Shown in pieces: positions 1-9,669 of a stretch of DNA of 64,000 nucleotides. Source of the DNA: Nostoc sp. NMS2 (GTDB lineage: Bacteria; Cyanobacteriota; Cyanobacteriia; Cyanobacteriales; Nostocaceae); assembly GCF_017115105.1 (NCBI RefSeq), contig NZ_JABXKH010000095.1:75835-139834 (forward strand), written 5' to 3'. Numbering within the stretch: the first letter of the stretch is position 1; every line of letters starts with the position of its first letter. The notes beneath the pieces are model-generated. The model had not been told where the DNA came from, did not search any database, and saw only the letters and a program-made list of their open reading frames with translations. The translations under genes were made by a program, and so were the position numbers.

Positions 1-768
1 TAGCTGGAAAATACACAGGCCACAACCACGTGCTATTACTAGTAAGTAATCTTTTTCTAGCCGCCAATGTGGAATTTGATGATCGATATGCATCGCGGGA
101 TTGTACCAGATTTCCCAACCTTTTTTGTGCAAGTATAAGAGAGCTTCTGTATCATCCCCACCAACCATCAATTTAGTTAGTCTACCTTTAAAAACCAATT
201 GTTCAGGAACACTTTCACACCAAGCTTGTTTACGGACAACTAGCGCAGCACCTGGAGGAAGTCTTAAATTATCTGCATCAAATAAATATGGTTGTGAACC
301 GTGTTCTCTAATGGCTAGAAAGGCTTGAATTCTTGCAAAATCTTTTGGGGGTTTTACTTCAAAATCTCCATGAATTTGACCACTCCAGGCACCAGCTTGA
401 GGATGCTCTTTGCCGAAAAGATAAGACTGCAAAACCCAATCATTTTTTGGAAGATTATCATCATCTATGAATGCAATAAACTCGCCTCTGGCCTCATTTA
501 TAGCCCGCATTCTTGCGAAGGCTATTCCCTGTTCTTTTTCTAAAAAGTACCTCACTGAAAAGTTTTGATTAGAAAACTTTTGATAATACTCACTTATTTT
601 ATTTGTATCATCTTTACTATTATTGTCAATAATAATAATTTCCCAATTCAGATTTTCTACTCCTGTCTGATTGAGTAACAAATCTAAAACTTTCGGTAAA
701 CGTTTGGCTCCATTGTATGTAGGAATAGATACAGTAAAATCTAAGCTGCCAAGTGCATGTTTATCCAT
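1..768 (-). CDS. hpsF: Glycosyltransferase family 2 (probable HpsF), 3' end beyond window
   Basis: The ATG is at 768 on the minus strand and the frame stays open for 256 codons to the window edge, so the C-terminus is missing. The protein has the GT2 N-terminal fold: SIPTYNGAKRLP near the start, IIIDNNSKDDT, and the DDD-type nucleotide-sugar motif FIDDDNLP. It is a clear paralogue of the next upstream gene, sharing the same blocks (VVRKQAW, KKGWEIWYNP, KDYL). It starts 18 bp after hpsE stops, so the two are probably co-transcribed. The hormogonium polysaccharide operon of Nostoc punctiforme ends with glycosyltransferases hpsE, hpsF and hpsG; this position fits hpsF. The sugar substrate is unknown. 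The enzyme is expected at the cytoplasmic face of the membrane, making the secreted polysaccharide needed for gliding. Confidence 0.85.
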   Translation of the reverse strand, partial: MDKHALGSLDFTVSIPTYNGAKRLPKVLDLLLNQTGVENLNWEIIIIDNNSKDDTNKISEYYQKFSNQNFSVRYFLEKEQGIAFARMRAINEARGEFIAFIDDDNLPKNDWVLQSYLFGKEHPQAGAWSGQIHGDFEVKPPKDFARIQAFLAIREHGSQPYLFDADNLRLPPGAALVVRKQAWCESVPEQLVFKGRLTKLMVGGDDTEALLYLHKKGWEIWYNPAMHIDHQIPHWRLEKDYLLVIARGCGLCIFQL

Positions 769-786
769 AAAATATTATTATTTAAA

Positions 787-1749
787 TTATTTTTTAGTTA
801 AATAACCATTCTTCCAAAGATAAAAAGGACTAAATAAGCTGCTTAAAAACAGTTGCATTTCACAAGCAGCAACTAAATCACTTTTCAACAGAGTGTTATA
901 TTTAATTAAGTGTAAAGCAATTTTACGCAGATCATTTATCATATAGGCTAAAATAAAAAATGGCCTATACACTTGTTTTATATTCACCATTCTAGTTACA
1001 CAACGGCTAAGTCCAATACCTCTAAAAAACGGAATTAAATAATCTTTTTGTAACCGAAAAATTGGTATTTTGTGAGAAATTTCCATTTCTGGGTTATACC
1101 AAATTTCCCACCCTGATTTTTGGATGTAAGACAACATTTCTAAGTCTTCACTGGTAAGCATATTGCCTTTAACTCTCCCAGTTAAAATAGACTTATCTGG
1201 TACACTTTCTAACCACGCTTGTTTACGCACAACCAGTCCAGCAGAGGGAGGTAGTAATTTTTTGGCTGCTTCATATAATAGCGGTAAATTACCTCGCTCT
1301 GTAATTGCCAAAAATGGGGCAATTCGCTGAAAATTCTCTGGTGGTTCTACTTCCCAGTCAGGATGAATTTGGCTGCCATAAGCTCCCGCTTTAGGGTATT
1401 TTTCACCAAAATCATAAGCTGCGGATACCCAATTTGATACTGGATAGTTGTCATCATCTAGAAAACCTATCAATCTACCTTTAGCTTCTACAACTGCCCT
1501 TTTTCGGGCATAAGCTGCCCCCTGTTGTGCTTCAAAGTAATACTTTAAAGGGTAAGGATATTGCCAGTTTTGCTGATAGGTTTCAACAACTTTAGCTGTG
1601 TTATCAGTACTGTTATTGTCTACAACTATAATTTCCCAAGATAAATTTTCGGTGTGAATTTGGTTTTTTAGTCGTTCCAATAGTTCTGGCAAACGACTTT
1701 CACCGTTATAAGTTGGGATAGCTACAGTAATATCAAGGTTTTCAGTCAT
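787..1749 (-). CDS. hpsE: Glycosyltransferase family 2 (probable HpsE)
   Basis: A 320-residue GT2 enzyme. It opens with VAIPTYNGESRLPELLERL, followed by IIVVDNNSTDNT and the metal/nucleotide-sugar motif GFLDDDNYP. A conserved middle block (LLPPSAGLVVRKQAW, GWEIWYNPEMEISHKIP) matches the paralogous gene just downstream. I see no strong membrane segment, only short hydrophobic stretches near the C-terminus. It lies about 200 bp downstream of three pseudopilin genes and hpsA on the same strand, which is the gene order of the hormogonium polysaccharide operon. Its role is inferred from that context: assembly of hormogonium polysaccharide. The acceptor and donor cannot be read from sequence. Confidence 0.85.
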   Translation of the reverse strand: MTENLDITVAIPTYNGESRLPELLERLKNQIHTENLSWEIIVVDNNSTDNTAKVVETYQQNWQYPYPLKYYFEAQQGAAYARKRAVVEAKGRLIGFLDDDNYPVSNWVSAAYDFGEKYPKAGAYGSQIHPDWEVEPPENFQRIAPFLAITERGNLPLLYEAAKKLLPPSAGLVVRKQAWLESVPDKSILTGRVKGNMLTSEDLEMLSYIQKSGWEIWYNPEMEISHKIPIFRLQKDYLIPFFRGIGLSRCVTRMVNIKQVYRPFFILAYMINDLRKIALHLIKYNTLLKSDLVAACEMQLFLSSLFSPFYLWKNGYLTKK

Positions 1750-1948
1750 TTGACAAAATTTATATTTGATATCTTGATTAAGACACTTTTTATTTTATAC
1801 ATTGAGCCAATAGCTAGTTTATTACTGACTCTTAAATAAATCTATCGAACATTAAAACTGCACCTGATGTTTTAATTTTGCTATCAACGTGCAGTTTTAT
1901 GTACAGTATTATTGCGTATCTTTTAATTAAGATTGCTGCATAAGCTAC

Positions 1949-2647
1949 TTAACTGCATTTATCATCTTTTGCTGTAAGCATTGAACCTAAGAGAGTTTTC
2001 ACAATGACACATCGCTTGGTGCTACTAGCCGATGTAGAATTTGCAGAGTTTGGTACAGCTACCACAATTTTTAACCCAGGTGCTTCTGTCGCAGGGGCTG
2101 TAATTGTTCCAAAGTTTGCATTTGGTAAAGTCCCCATATAGTCAAAGGTAATTTTTGTTGATGCACTTAAAGTGTCAGATACAGATGAACCAGCAGTGTT
2201 TTCACTGCTGAGATTCGTACCTATCAGAAATTTATTAGAGCTAACTCCTATATCCGCCCCTAAAGGTTTCCATGTGGGACTTCCATCGCTACGATAAATG
2301 GCAACCTCTACATTTTGGGTTGTGCTATTTTTCTGAAAACTGACGCTGTAGTTAAGTTTTTTGTTTTTAGCTTCGCGCTGTCCTTCTCGTAGTGCAGCTA
2401 AAATAGCGTCATTAGCCTTATTCACTTGCTGTCGGTTCACAAAAGCAACCCAACCAGGAGCTGCGATCGCTGATAAAATTCCTACTATGAGCATTACTAC
2501 TATTAATTCTATCAGGCTAAAGCCAGCATCCTTTTGCAAGTATGCAGATGCATAGCGAAGTCTGTTCGCCAAAGATGCCTGCTTTGGTGTTTCTACTATA
2601 AATTGTTTAGGAATTTCGTTTAACCTCAATAAAGCTGTGCCGTGCAT
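1949..2647 (-). CDS. hpsD: Type IV pilin-like protein (probable HpsD)
   Basis: A 232-residue pseudopilin. The prepilin cleavage site and hydrophobic N-terminal helix are DAGFSLIELIVVMLIVGIL, with the invariant glutamate five residues after cleavage. A soluble, Ser/Thr-rich domain follows. The leader is unusually long, about 42 residues before the glycine, and part of it (around 2530-2580) has the look of a Nostoc dispersed repeat, so the real start may be internal. Prepilin peptidase would cleave the leader and the helix would pack into a pilus-like fibre or secretion machine. It follows hpsC with a 28-bp gap. In N. punctiforme hpsB, hpsC and hpsD are pseudopilin genes needed for hormogonium polysaccharide and motility; the assignment rests on order and family. 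Confidence 0.85.
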   Translation of the reverse strand: MHGTALLRLNEIPKQFIVETPKQASLANRLRYASAYLQKDAGFSLIELIVVMLIVGILSAIAAPGWVAFVNRQQVNKANDAILAALREGQREAKNKKLNYSVSFQKNSTTQNVEVAIYRSDGSPTWKPLGADIGVSSNKFLIGTNLSSENTAGSSVSDTLSASTKITFDYMGTLPNANFGTITAPATEAPGLKIVVAVPNSANSTSASSTKRCVIVKTLLGSMLTAKDDKCS

Positions 2648-2675
2648 ACAATACCTTTCATTGATTAGCTAGAGG

Positions 2676-3659
2676 TTATTTACTAAATAAAAATCCGCGT
2701 CCTTGGACTCGAATGCTTGAACTGGGAAAATAAGTTTTTGTGTTATCAGCATAAGCTAGGTTATTATTTTGCAGACGAGCAAGTGCATTACCTCTGATGT
2801 ATACCTGTGCTAACACTTCGTTGGCATCGACACAAGCAAAAAATCCGCTTGTTTGACTGCCTACGAGGTTTGGACTAGAGCAAGGTGTAGTGGTAGAGGT
2901 AGGGGCAGTGGTGCTAACGTAATCAATCAAAGTATCCACACGTTGAGTATAACTACCTGATGCAGTCTGCCATTGATTCATTTTGTCTTTGAGCGTAGCA
3001 CCGCTCTTATTTATTGGTGGTGGATTAAATCCAGTATCACTTGCACTTCCTGTTGTATTAGCATTAGCCGCATTCACTGGGCCTTGAAGTTCAAACCTGC
3101 CAATCCGTGCTTCTTGAGACCAAGTGGAGTTGGTCTGATTTGGATTTGTGATTAAGTAGTATGCTACTAATGAATAAGCAAAGCCATCATCTGCATTTGC
3201 ACCAGTCTGAGTGCTGGCACTAATGCCAACGCTATCAGGCTTAAGCTGACGTTTCCAAAAAACAAGTATTGGCGTGCAAACACTCGGACTGCTGCCGGTA
3301 GTTGGGTTACAGTTAGGAGCGGATTTGACTGGTGGGATTTGGTCTGCGATGCCTGAACTAGTAATAGTAGTATTTGTGTTTCTGGTAACACCATCAGCAT
3401 CGTAGATGTAAACTGCTTGTTGTAAGTCACGAGCAATATAATCTAGTGCTGCTTGGATTTCTTGCTCAGAAGTTGCTTTGGCTTGTTCTTTGCGATCGCC
3501 ATCTAGAATGTTAATCATAAAGGCCATTAAAGGCGTTATGATTAATACTGCCATCACCATAGCTACTAGCAGCTCAATCAGGGTAAAGCCGCTAATTGTC
3601 TTATTTATTCCAGAGCGTTTTAATTGAGTACTCAGGATAAATTTCAGTGAATTTATCAT
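2676..3659 (-). CDS. hpsC: Type IV pilin-like protein (probable HpsC)
   Basis: A 327-residue pseudopilin with the cleavage/methylation motif SGFTLIELLVAMVMAVLI near residue 24, then a long amphipathic helix (EQEIQAALDYIARDLQQAVYIYD) typical of PilW-type minor pilins. The C-terminal domain is rich in Ser, Thr, Asn and Pro and has a few cysteines that may form disulfides outside the cell. It is the second of three pilin-like genes between hpsA and the glycosyltransferases. Its expected role is as a minor pilin in a complex that secretes or presents hormogonium polysaccharide. A small inverted-repeat element separates it from hpsB. Confidence 0.85.
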   Translation of the reverse strand: MINSLKFILSTQLKRSGINKTISGFTLIELLVAMVMAVLIITPLMAFMINILDGDRKEQAKATSEQEIQAALDYIARDLQQAVYIYDADGVTRNTNTTITSSGIADQIPPVKSAPNCNPTTGSSPSVCTPILVFWKRQLKPDSVGISASTQTGANADDGFAYSLVAYYLITNPNQTNSTWSQEARIGRFELQGPVNAANANTTGSASDTGFNPPPINKSGATLKDKMNQWQTASGSYTQRVDTLIDYVSTTAPTSTTTPCSSPNLVGSQTSGFFACVDANEVLAQVYIRGNALARLQNNNLAYADNTKTYFPSSSIRVQGRGFLFSK

Positions 3660-3695
3660 GCTGCGGGTTCCCTTTTATTGAGAGATATTTAAGAA

Positions 3696-3779
3696 TAGAC
3701 TTCTTGCATAAATATTTGTTTATCTCACACAAAGGCGGAGAAAAAGAGTGTAAAATCGGACGTTTTGCAAGAAGTCTAA
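3696..3779. repeat. MITE-like element, terminal inverted repeat TAGACTTCTTGCA
   Basis: TAGACTTCTTGCA at the left end and its exact reverse complement TGCAAGAAGTCTA at the right end enclose about 58 bp with no coding potential. The size (84 bp) and perfect termini fit a non-autonomous miniature inverted-repeat element. It sits in the hpsB-hpsC gap. Confidence 0.8.
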
Positions 3780-3786
3780 TTAAAAT

Positions 3787-4470
3787 TCAATTGCAACCAC
3801 CTGTGTAGCGGGCACAAAGGTCGCTGTATTTAGGCACTGCGTCGTTAATATCTGTTGTCATTTCCACTAAAGGTGATGTACGCTGACCTACACCTCCGGT
3901 GAAAGTAGCTTGTGTTGTCTTAGTTGTAGAAGTGTTCTTGAGTAGGGTAGTGCTATCTTTGAAAGCATCTGCTCTGTAAACCCGCACACCTAAACCATAT
4001 CCACTAGTAGCATTAGTACTAGCTAAGTTGTAGCGAAAACCCTGTACAATCATGTCTGTGACACTAGTGTTTTCGCAGCCACCACTACCATCAAAATCAA
4101 CGCAGTACAAAGATGTCCCCGTTGGGGCTGTGCAGTAAGAGTTTGCTGTTGCACAAGTTAAAGTTCCCGTAGCTGTGGGAGCGGCGTATGCAGTTAGGGT
4201 ATCAGTACCCGTAGAGGTTGGGGCCGCGATTTTCTTAGTTTTCACCGCATCAATGTATGATTTGGAAGCTTGTGTGGCTAATTCTATCCGTCGGGATTGT
4301 ACACGAGTTGCCACTGACAGGGAAAGAACTGGTGCGATCGCAACTAGCAAAATGCTAACCACAAGTATCGCTACCAAAGATTCAATAATCGTGAAACCCC
4401 CTTCGCTGCTTCGTAGGTAGAATCTAGCTGTCTGTAACCTTTTGTTGTTAGCTTGTTTCCCTATCATCAT
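3787..4470 (-). CDS. hpsB: Type IV pilin-like protein (probable HpsB)
   Basis: A 227-residue pseudopilin. Cleavage would fall in EGGFTIIESLVAILVVSILL, which has the invariant Glu at mature position 5; the basic leader (KQANNKRLQTARFYLRSS) fits a prepilin peptidase substrate. The rest is a Thr/Ser-rich periplasmic domain with six or more cysteines (for example TCATANSYCTAPTG and the C-terminal CARYTGGCN), so disulfide bonds are likely. It starts 21 bp after hpsA ends, which indicates one operon. Expected role: minor pilin of the Hps system, anchored in the inner membrane until assembled. Confidence 0.85.
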   Translation of the reverse strand: MMIGKQANNKRLQTARFYLRSSEGGFTIIESLVAILVVSILLVAIAPVLSLSVATRVQSRRIELATQASKSYIDAVKTKKIAAPTSTGTDTLTAYAAPTATGTLTCATANSYCTAPTGTSLYCVDFDGSGGCENTSVTDMIVQGFRYNLASTNATSGYGLGVRVYRADAFKDSTTLLKNTSTTKTTQATFTGGVGQRTSPLVEMTTDINDAVPKYSDLCARYTGGCN

Positions 4471-4491
4471 GGCAATTTACCTAATATTTAA

Positions 4492-7400
4492 TTAAACCGA
4501 GTCATCTGGTATGGATGAAGGACAACTACTTGTTGGGCGATATTCATTTGGAACTGCATTTGCGTAAGTTACTGTCACTCCTGTTGCTGGGATACCTGTT
4601 TGATTACTAGCTTCACCAGCACAGAGCAATGTTTTCACCCAGGTATCATCTCGACCAACTTCTCTAAAGTACTCATTGGGGCGACCTGTTGGAGGTAAGG
4701 TAAATCTTTGAGCAAACAAGTCTGGTTGCTCTGACAAAAGGCCAACATCAAACCCCCATTGTCTATTTGGTGCCGAGTAGAAAGGCAACAGACCACTAGC
4801 GTTTTTAGTTGGGTAGGTGTCTAATAAGTAGTCAAAAAGGCTGAGATTATAGGTCTTAGAAGCAGCAGAAATTGCATTCGATTGTCTGTTTGTGAAAATG
4901 GGTGCAATTGGCGCGGTGGAGAAGCTACTCCGCTTTAATTGAATAAAGCTACCGCTAATTTTGGCTGTTTTTGTATCCCAGTTTTCTAACAACCGGACAA
5001 AGTTTTGCAAACCCGATGAGGTTTCATCTGTTCTACTTGGACTATTTCCTACTACAAAGGTGGCATTGAATATAGTGTTAGTTGCCCGTTGCAGCCAATT
5101 AGGCTTAAAGTCATCCCCATCGGCTATTGCGGTTGCGTCCGTTCTCAAGCTAGGAGGATTATTATTTGCATCATGAATTTGTAAGACTGGTACTAAGAGC
5201 GGCTGATTGTCCAAATCAGGGTCAGTATCAGCGTCAGGCCCATCAATGGGGGGGAAATAGAACAGTGGTTTGTCACTTGCGTATGTTGCTTGGTCTATGT
5301 CTCCTGGGTTAGTTGTGCTATTTGTGGTTCTAAACCAAAAGGCGCGGATGTTGCTGTCTGTTAAGCCGTAATTAGTGCCATAAGTACATCCATTATTGCT
5401 ATAAGCAGTACCAGTAGTATCCAAGGGGCAACCTACACCCATAGGTTTGTAAATGCCAGCACTGCTTGCGACCAGGTTGTTGCTATTATCACGGGCAAAT
5501 GCAACTCGACGGGGATAAAGGAGGTCTGTAGCCAGAGTATTTTGCAGGGACAAATAAGTTGTACTTGTATCACCAGACCCCAGTCGCTCTCTGATACTTT
5601 TGTTATATGTAGTTGTAGCATTACTGGTGTCACAAGAAGGAGCTCCAGTACACCAACTTGATGGAAAAGTGGAAGAGAATGCAGTAGACCAATTTGACAG
5701 TGCAGTAGTAGTAGCAGTAGTAGAACCAGCAGCAGCAGCTATGGCTTGACCTAACTGATAGGTTTTGATGTTTCTTTCAACAAGCGAGATATCACTACCG
5801 TTTAATGTGTAAGTTTGTGAAGTGGTACTTAAAACACCATCTCCATTGATGTCAAACCCAACTAACCAATTTTTAGTAAGGTCTGAGGAACTGTTATCAC
5901 ATTCTGAAACTACTAAACTACGGCACATTTCCATGACATACAAGGGTTGACCAGTAACCCGGCGCTGAATTGGAGTTACTCCATTTACTAAGTAAGAGCC
6001 TAGAGAAATGTTAGGAGTAACGCTAGTGTCTAGTCTGGGATTACCGTCACTTGTCCAAAAAGAACTGGTTGAATAGCTGTTTTCCCAAAAACCATTTTTC
6101 AGACGTTTTAGTCTTCTATCATCTAAAGTTGCTAAGAAAGTGGATGAAGGTGTGGGGCGGGGAGTTAAACCATCCTCTACAGTAATGCCAGTGTTATTGT
6201 TCAAATCATAATCACCTTGGCTACGCACACCATCTACGAAACTGCCAGATAGTAAGCTCATGGAATCTGCAATGATTGTTGCTGGTCTCCAAAAGTCACC
6301 TCCAGTAGTAGGACAACCTGTTCTTCCTGGACGACACGCAAATCTATCTTCGCGTGTATTACGTCCATAAAAGTCGCTACTTGCTGAAACTGTAAATTCC
6401 TCAATTTCCGTAGTGCTACTTGTACTTGTACGGTGCAAATTGAAGTTGCCTTTGATATATACAGGTAAATTTGTTACTAAAATCAAACCTTTTTCTTTGG
6501 CATTATAAGCATTGCTACTAGTTCTTGCTAAAGTTCCCCCATTAATCAGGCGGATGCCGTTTGGCCGGCGAGTGGGGTCAAGTTTAAAATCGGTCGGGCT
6601 GAGTAACTCGGAGTTAGATGTGCTACCTACATTACCTTCAGTGTATGGCTCACTCGCATCGCGCAAGGCATCATCTCTAGAGGCGTAAATAATCCCGCTA
6701 TAAGGCAATAAATACTCGTTTGTTGTTATTGCTGTCGTAGCTAGTAAACCTAAATCAATGTCAGTTACCCTAACCTCTAGGGGTTGGCGCTGTTCTAAAT
6801 CTAAGTCGTATGTGCTTGATGTGCTTGAAGCACTAATCTGCTTTGCTTCCCTGGCATCCAAGAAAGATGCTTCTTTGATTGCACCGTGTGGAGGTTGGTT
6901 AGTAGTAGTAGGAGTAGCAACAAAACCATTTTGATTACTAAAAATGGAAATAGCACAAAGTGCTGTATCGATTGCTGAATAATCAGCTAGCTGCAAACCA
7001 GTACTAGGTACTGTGGTAGCAGTTCCAATTTTTGTTAGAGCATCTTTTAAAGGTTGATTAACCCAACGCCCGTTGGGGAATTTCAAGTTGGCTTGTAGTT
7101 GTAGACGAGTTTTGTTAATTGTAAAAGAGGTTCTTCCAGGAAAGTTGTAAACAACGCCATTGTTTGACCGACCGTTGGTAGTATCTACACCATATCCACC
7201 ATCTTGATTAACTTTGTTTCTAATTGTATTTGCGTTCGAGGGATCGTAATAGCTGCTTACACAAGCGATCGGTTCTTGGTCAGTGCCATAGTCTACTTTG
7301 TAGTGATAAACAGCCGTGGCTCGCATTTTGAGATCGCCTGAGCGAACATTACCAGGTGTTGACATTGGCATTGTGTCAGGCCAGACAATTGTATTATCAG

Positions 7401-9480
7401 TTGCAGAAGGAGCCGTTAAGAATGAACCAAGTACACTATTACCTCGTGGGTAAAACGGGCCAGTTATTACATTTGGAACATTACCAGAACCATCTACATA
7501 AATACCTGCACCAGTAACAATCCGCACACCACCCACACTATCTAAATCGTTTGTAGGATTTGCTGCGGCATTTTCTTCCCAAAAACCATTTCGGTCTGAT
7601 AGACCCAAATCTGTAACAGCTTGTATTTGAGTATTACGCCATCTTTGTTGAGCATCTGAACCAGTTGGTCTAGTCCAATTAACAGCAGCGCTACTACTCG
7701 TAATTAACTGGTTAGCTTCTGAGCCAACATATTGAGTGCCTTGTTGCCATAAAGCAGGTAAGTTGTTACCTACAAGAACGCGATCGCCTAATTTGGTCTG
7801 AATGCCTTCTTTTTTTTGTAAATCTGGATATGTCGCCTCTAGCTGAGAAGTACTTAAAGTAATACCTGTTGCACCAGTGAACTGATTACTAGTGTTTACT
7901 GGCTCTCTCCAGGTTTGTTGAGGATCTAAACTGGCAGTAATAGCGGTATATCCATACGTTTGATCTCCTCCTGTAGCATCTGCTACTTCTGCAAAGGGTA
8001 CTCGACGGGTACGATTCCGCAGATAAATTTCTATTTCGTCATAGAGGATATTTTTTGCTGTGGTGATATCATCAGTATCCTGTACTTTTTCTGTGACGTT
8101 AGTTTTCACATCACTTGGATAACCACTACCGTTAACAGCAGCTTTGAGAGCGCTACCAGTAGTTGTAGCTGCGTCATTACACGTTGTGCATAAAGCGATC
8201 GCAGTAGTCTTCATTGCAGCAATACGCTTATTGAATGCTGCATCATTGAATCCAATCTCCGCCCCACCAGTACTGCTTGTAGATTTATTGGTGTTGTTAA
8301 TATTATCTGTGCTAATGTCATTGCCAAAACCTTTATAAAGGTCAACGTTTACACTTGTACCAGTATTATTTTGAGCAAGACTACCATTTCCGACATTTCC
8401 CCCAACATCAATTTGCCCGTTTTCTTGATTGTAGAAACAAGATGTTTTGCTACTAACTTGCCGAAAAGTTATATTACCACCACTGTTAATGACACCTACT
8501 AGTAAGTTGCCATTTGTGTGAATTCTTCCATTCAGCAACAACGTTGTACTACCTACTATGACTTCCAGATCGTTCTCAAACCAAACAGCATTATTTGAAA
8601 GGGGAATGCGAGTGCGGTCTTGCTGAAATTCTAGCGCTACAACGCTTTTATTTCCTTTATAGGCTTCGTATTGTGTAGCACTTAAGCTGCCTAGTTGAGT
8701 AATTGGTACATTAACGCTATAGACAAAGAAGCTTTTACCCAGATTGCCACTGTTTAACTTATACCAACTTGAGTTACCCACTAAGCTAGAAAAACCACTG
8801 GCACTACCGCAGTTTTGGCTTGAGGTACCATCCATTGGTGGGGTTCTAGCTTCTAGAGCTTTTCTTTCACGACTAAACTCCCCTGAACTGTTTCTAGGTG
8901 GTGTACGAAAGTAGATTCCATAGAGAGTAAAAGTGTCTTTCAGACCATTATTATCTGTATCAACGGCAAATTTCCAAGCACTTTTTAGTGTTTCATCACT
9001 CTCTAAAGTGCTACTAGTATCAATGCTGTTGTTACCGTTAAAATCTAAAGCTAGCTTCAGGCGAGTCTCATCACCAAGCCTATACTTATCTTTTTTCAGA
9101 ACATCATATAAAGCGCTATCAGAGGGAGTTCCTCGTGGTAGTGTTGGGTCTTGTAGTAGTGCATCTATTTTTGCTCTAGCACGGTCAATAGCTGGGGTAG
9201 CAGCGTTGAGTACAGCTTCATTCACCCTGACATTGCTGGCGTTTTTGGAGCGTTCAAAAGACCGAAATAAAATTGCAGTTGTTAACAGGACGACTACCAA
9301 AATTACCATCGCCACTGTTGGCAACACAAAGCCAGCATTCGCCGAGACGTGTCTTCTTCGATTGCCGAAAAAAGCCCTTAGTAGCCAAATAATTTGCTTG
9401 TTAATTGCAGATAAAAACTGCTTGCTAATTTGTTTGAAGGTTTTTTGAATTGCCTTGAATAGCTGGCGTTTTCTAGGCAT
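4492..9480 (-). CDS. hpsA: Hormogonium polysaccharide biosynthesis protein HpsA
   Basis: A very large protein (1662 residues). Residues 1-45 are basic, followed by one membrane segment (GFVLPTVAMVILVVVLLTTA, about 50-69) preceded by a glycine, reminiscent of a pilin-type N-terminus. The rest is a long, Asn/Ser/Thr-rich extracytoplasmic region with scattered Cys. The N-terminal block after the membrane segment (AATPAIDRARAKIDALLQDPTLPRG shortened here to its hallmark AIDRARAKID) is what I recall as diagnostic for HpsA. The start is supported by AGGGAAG about 6 bp upstream of the ATG. It is the first gene of the hps operon, and a 1.2-kb region upstream carries its promoter. Known role of the family: needed for secretion of hormogonium polysaccharide and gliding in N. 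punctiforme; the biochemical activity is unknown. Confidence 0.88.
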   Translation of the reverse strand: MPRKRQLFKAIQKTFKQISKQFLSAINKQIIWLLRAFFGNRRRHVSANAGFVLPTVAMVILVVVLLTTAILFRSFERSKNASNVRVNEAVLNAATPAIDRARAKIDALLQDPTLPRGTPSDSALYDVLKKDKYRLGDETRLKLALDFNGNNSIDTSSTLESDETLKSAWKFAVDTDNNGLKDTFTLYGIYFRTPPRNSSGEFSRERKALEARTPPMDGTSSQNCGSASGFSSLVGNSSWYKLNSGNLGKSFFVYSVNVPITQLGSLSATQYEAYKGNKSVVALEFQQDRTRIPLSNNAVWFENDLEVIVGSTTLLLNGRIHTNGNLLVGVINSGGNITFRQVSSKTSCFYNQENGQIDVGGNVGNGSLAQNNTGTSVNVDLYKGFGNDISTDNINNTNKSTSSTGGAEIGFNDAAFNKRIAAMKTTAIALCTTCNDAATTTGSALKAAVNGSGYPSDVKTNVTEKVQDTDDITTAKNILYDEIEIYLRNRTRRVPFAEVADATGGDQTYGYTAITASLDPQQTWREPVNTSNQFTGATGITLSTSQLEATYPDLQKKEGIQTKLGDRVLVGNNLPALWQQGTQYVGSEANQLITSSSAAVNWTRPTGSDAQQRWRNTQIQAVTDLGLSDRNGFWEENAAANPTNDLDSVGGVRIVTGAGIYVDGSGNVPNVITGPFYPRGNSVLGSFLTAPSATDNTIVWPDTMPMSTPGNVRSGDLKMRATAVYHYKVDYGTDQEPIACVSSYYDPSNANTIRNKVNQDGGYGVDTTNGRSNNGVVYNFPGRTSFTINKTRLQLQANLKFPNGRWVNQPLKDALTKIGTATTVPSTGLQLADYSAIDTALCAISIFSNQNGFVATPTTTNQPPHGAIKEASFLDAREAKQISASSTSSTYDLDLEQRQPLEVRVTDIDLGLLATTAITTNEYLLPYSGIIYASRDDALRDASEPYTEGNVGSTSNSELLSPTDFKLDPTRRPNGIRLINGGTLARTSSNAYNAKEKGLILVTNLPVYIKGNFNLHRTSTSSTTEIEEFTVSASSDFYGRNTREDRFACRPGRTGCPTTGGDFWRPATIIADSMSLLSGSFVDGVRSQGDYDLNNNTGITVEDGLTPRPTPSSTFLATLDDRRLKRLKNGFWENSYSTSSFWTSDGNPRLDTSVTPNISLGSYLVNGVTPIQRRVTGQPLYVMEMCRSLVVSECDNSSSDLTKNWLVGFDINGDGVLSTTSQTYTLNGSDISLVERNIKTYQLGQAIAAAAGSTTATTTALSNWSTAFSSTFPSSWCTGAPSCDTSNATTTYNKSIRERLGSGDTSTTYLSLQNTLATDLLYPRRVAFARDNSNNLVASSAGIYKPMGVGCPLDTTGTAYSNNGCTYGTNYGLTDSNIRAFWFRTTNSTTNPGDIDQATYASDKPLFYFPPIDGPDADTDPDLDNQPLLVPVLQIHDANNNPPSLRTDATAIADGDDFKPNWLQRATNTIFNATFVVGNSPSRTDETSSGLQNFVRLLENWDTKTAKISGSFIQLKRSSFSTAPIAPIFTNRQSNAISAASKTYNLSLFDYLLDTYPTKNASGLLPFYSAPNRQWGFDVGLLSEQPDLFAQRFTLPPTGRPNEYFREVGRDDTWVKTLLCAGEASNQTGIPATGVTVTYANAVPNEYRPTSSCPSSIPDDSV

Positions 9481-9527
9481 AGCTGCTTCCCTGTCAAGTG
9501 GTTTTTATTTTTTTATTGTTTTAGACA

Positions 9528-9617
9528 TAGGACTTACACAAAACTAGATGCTGTAGGGGCAATTGATGAATTGCCCCTACCTGAAAATAGGGTTTCGGCT
9601 ATTGTTTGCGTAAGTTC
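9528..9617. repeat. Small inverted-repeat element with termini GGACTTACRCA
   Basis: AGGACTTACACAAA on the left is matched by an inverted TTTGCGTAAGTTCT on the right, with an inner hairpin built from GTAGGGGCAATT and AATTGCCCCTAC. A related palindrome lies near 39195-39222. This is a non-coding dispersed repeat just upstream of hpsA. Confidence 0.65.
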
Positions 9618-9625
9618 TGAGACAT

Positions 9626-9669
9626 CTTCAACTATGCCCGTAAAGTATTTTTATAGGCATCAGTTGAAG
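9626..9669 (-). promoter_or_regulatory. Stem-loop in the hpsA upstream region
   Basis: CTTCAACT at 9626-9633 pairs with AGTTGAAG at 9662-9669, and an inner TGCC pairs with GGCA around an AT-rich loop. It lies about 150-190 bp upstream of the hpsA start. It could be a 5' leader structure or an operator; nothing in the sequence decides which. Confidence 0.4.

Noticed and set aside
8933..9448. 171-residue plus-strand frame over hpsA
   Set aside because: Antisense shadow of the hpsA coding region; composition follows the complement of HpsA codons.
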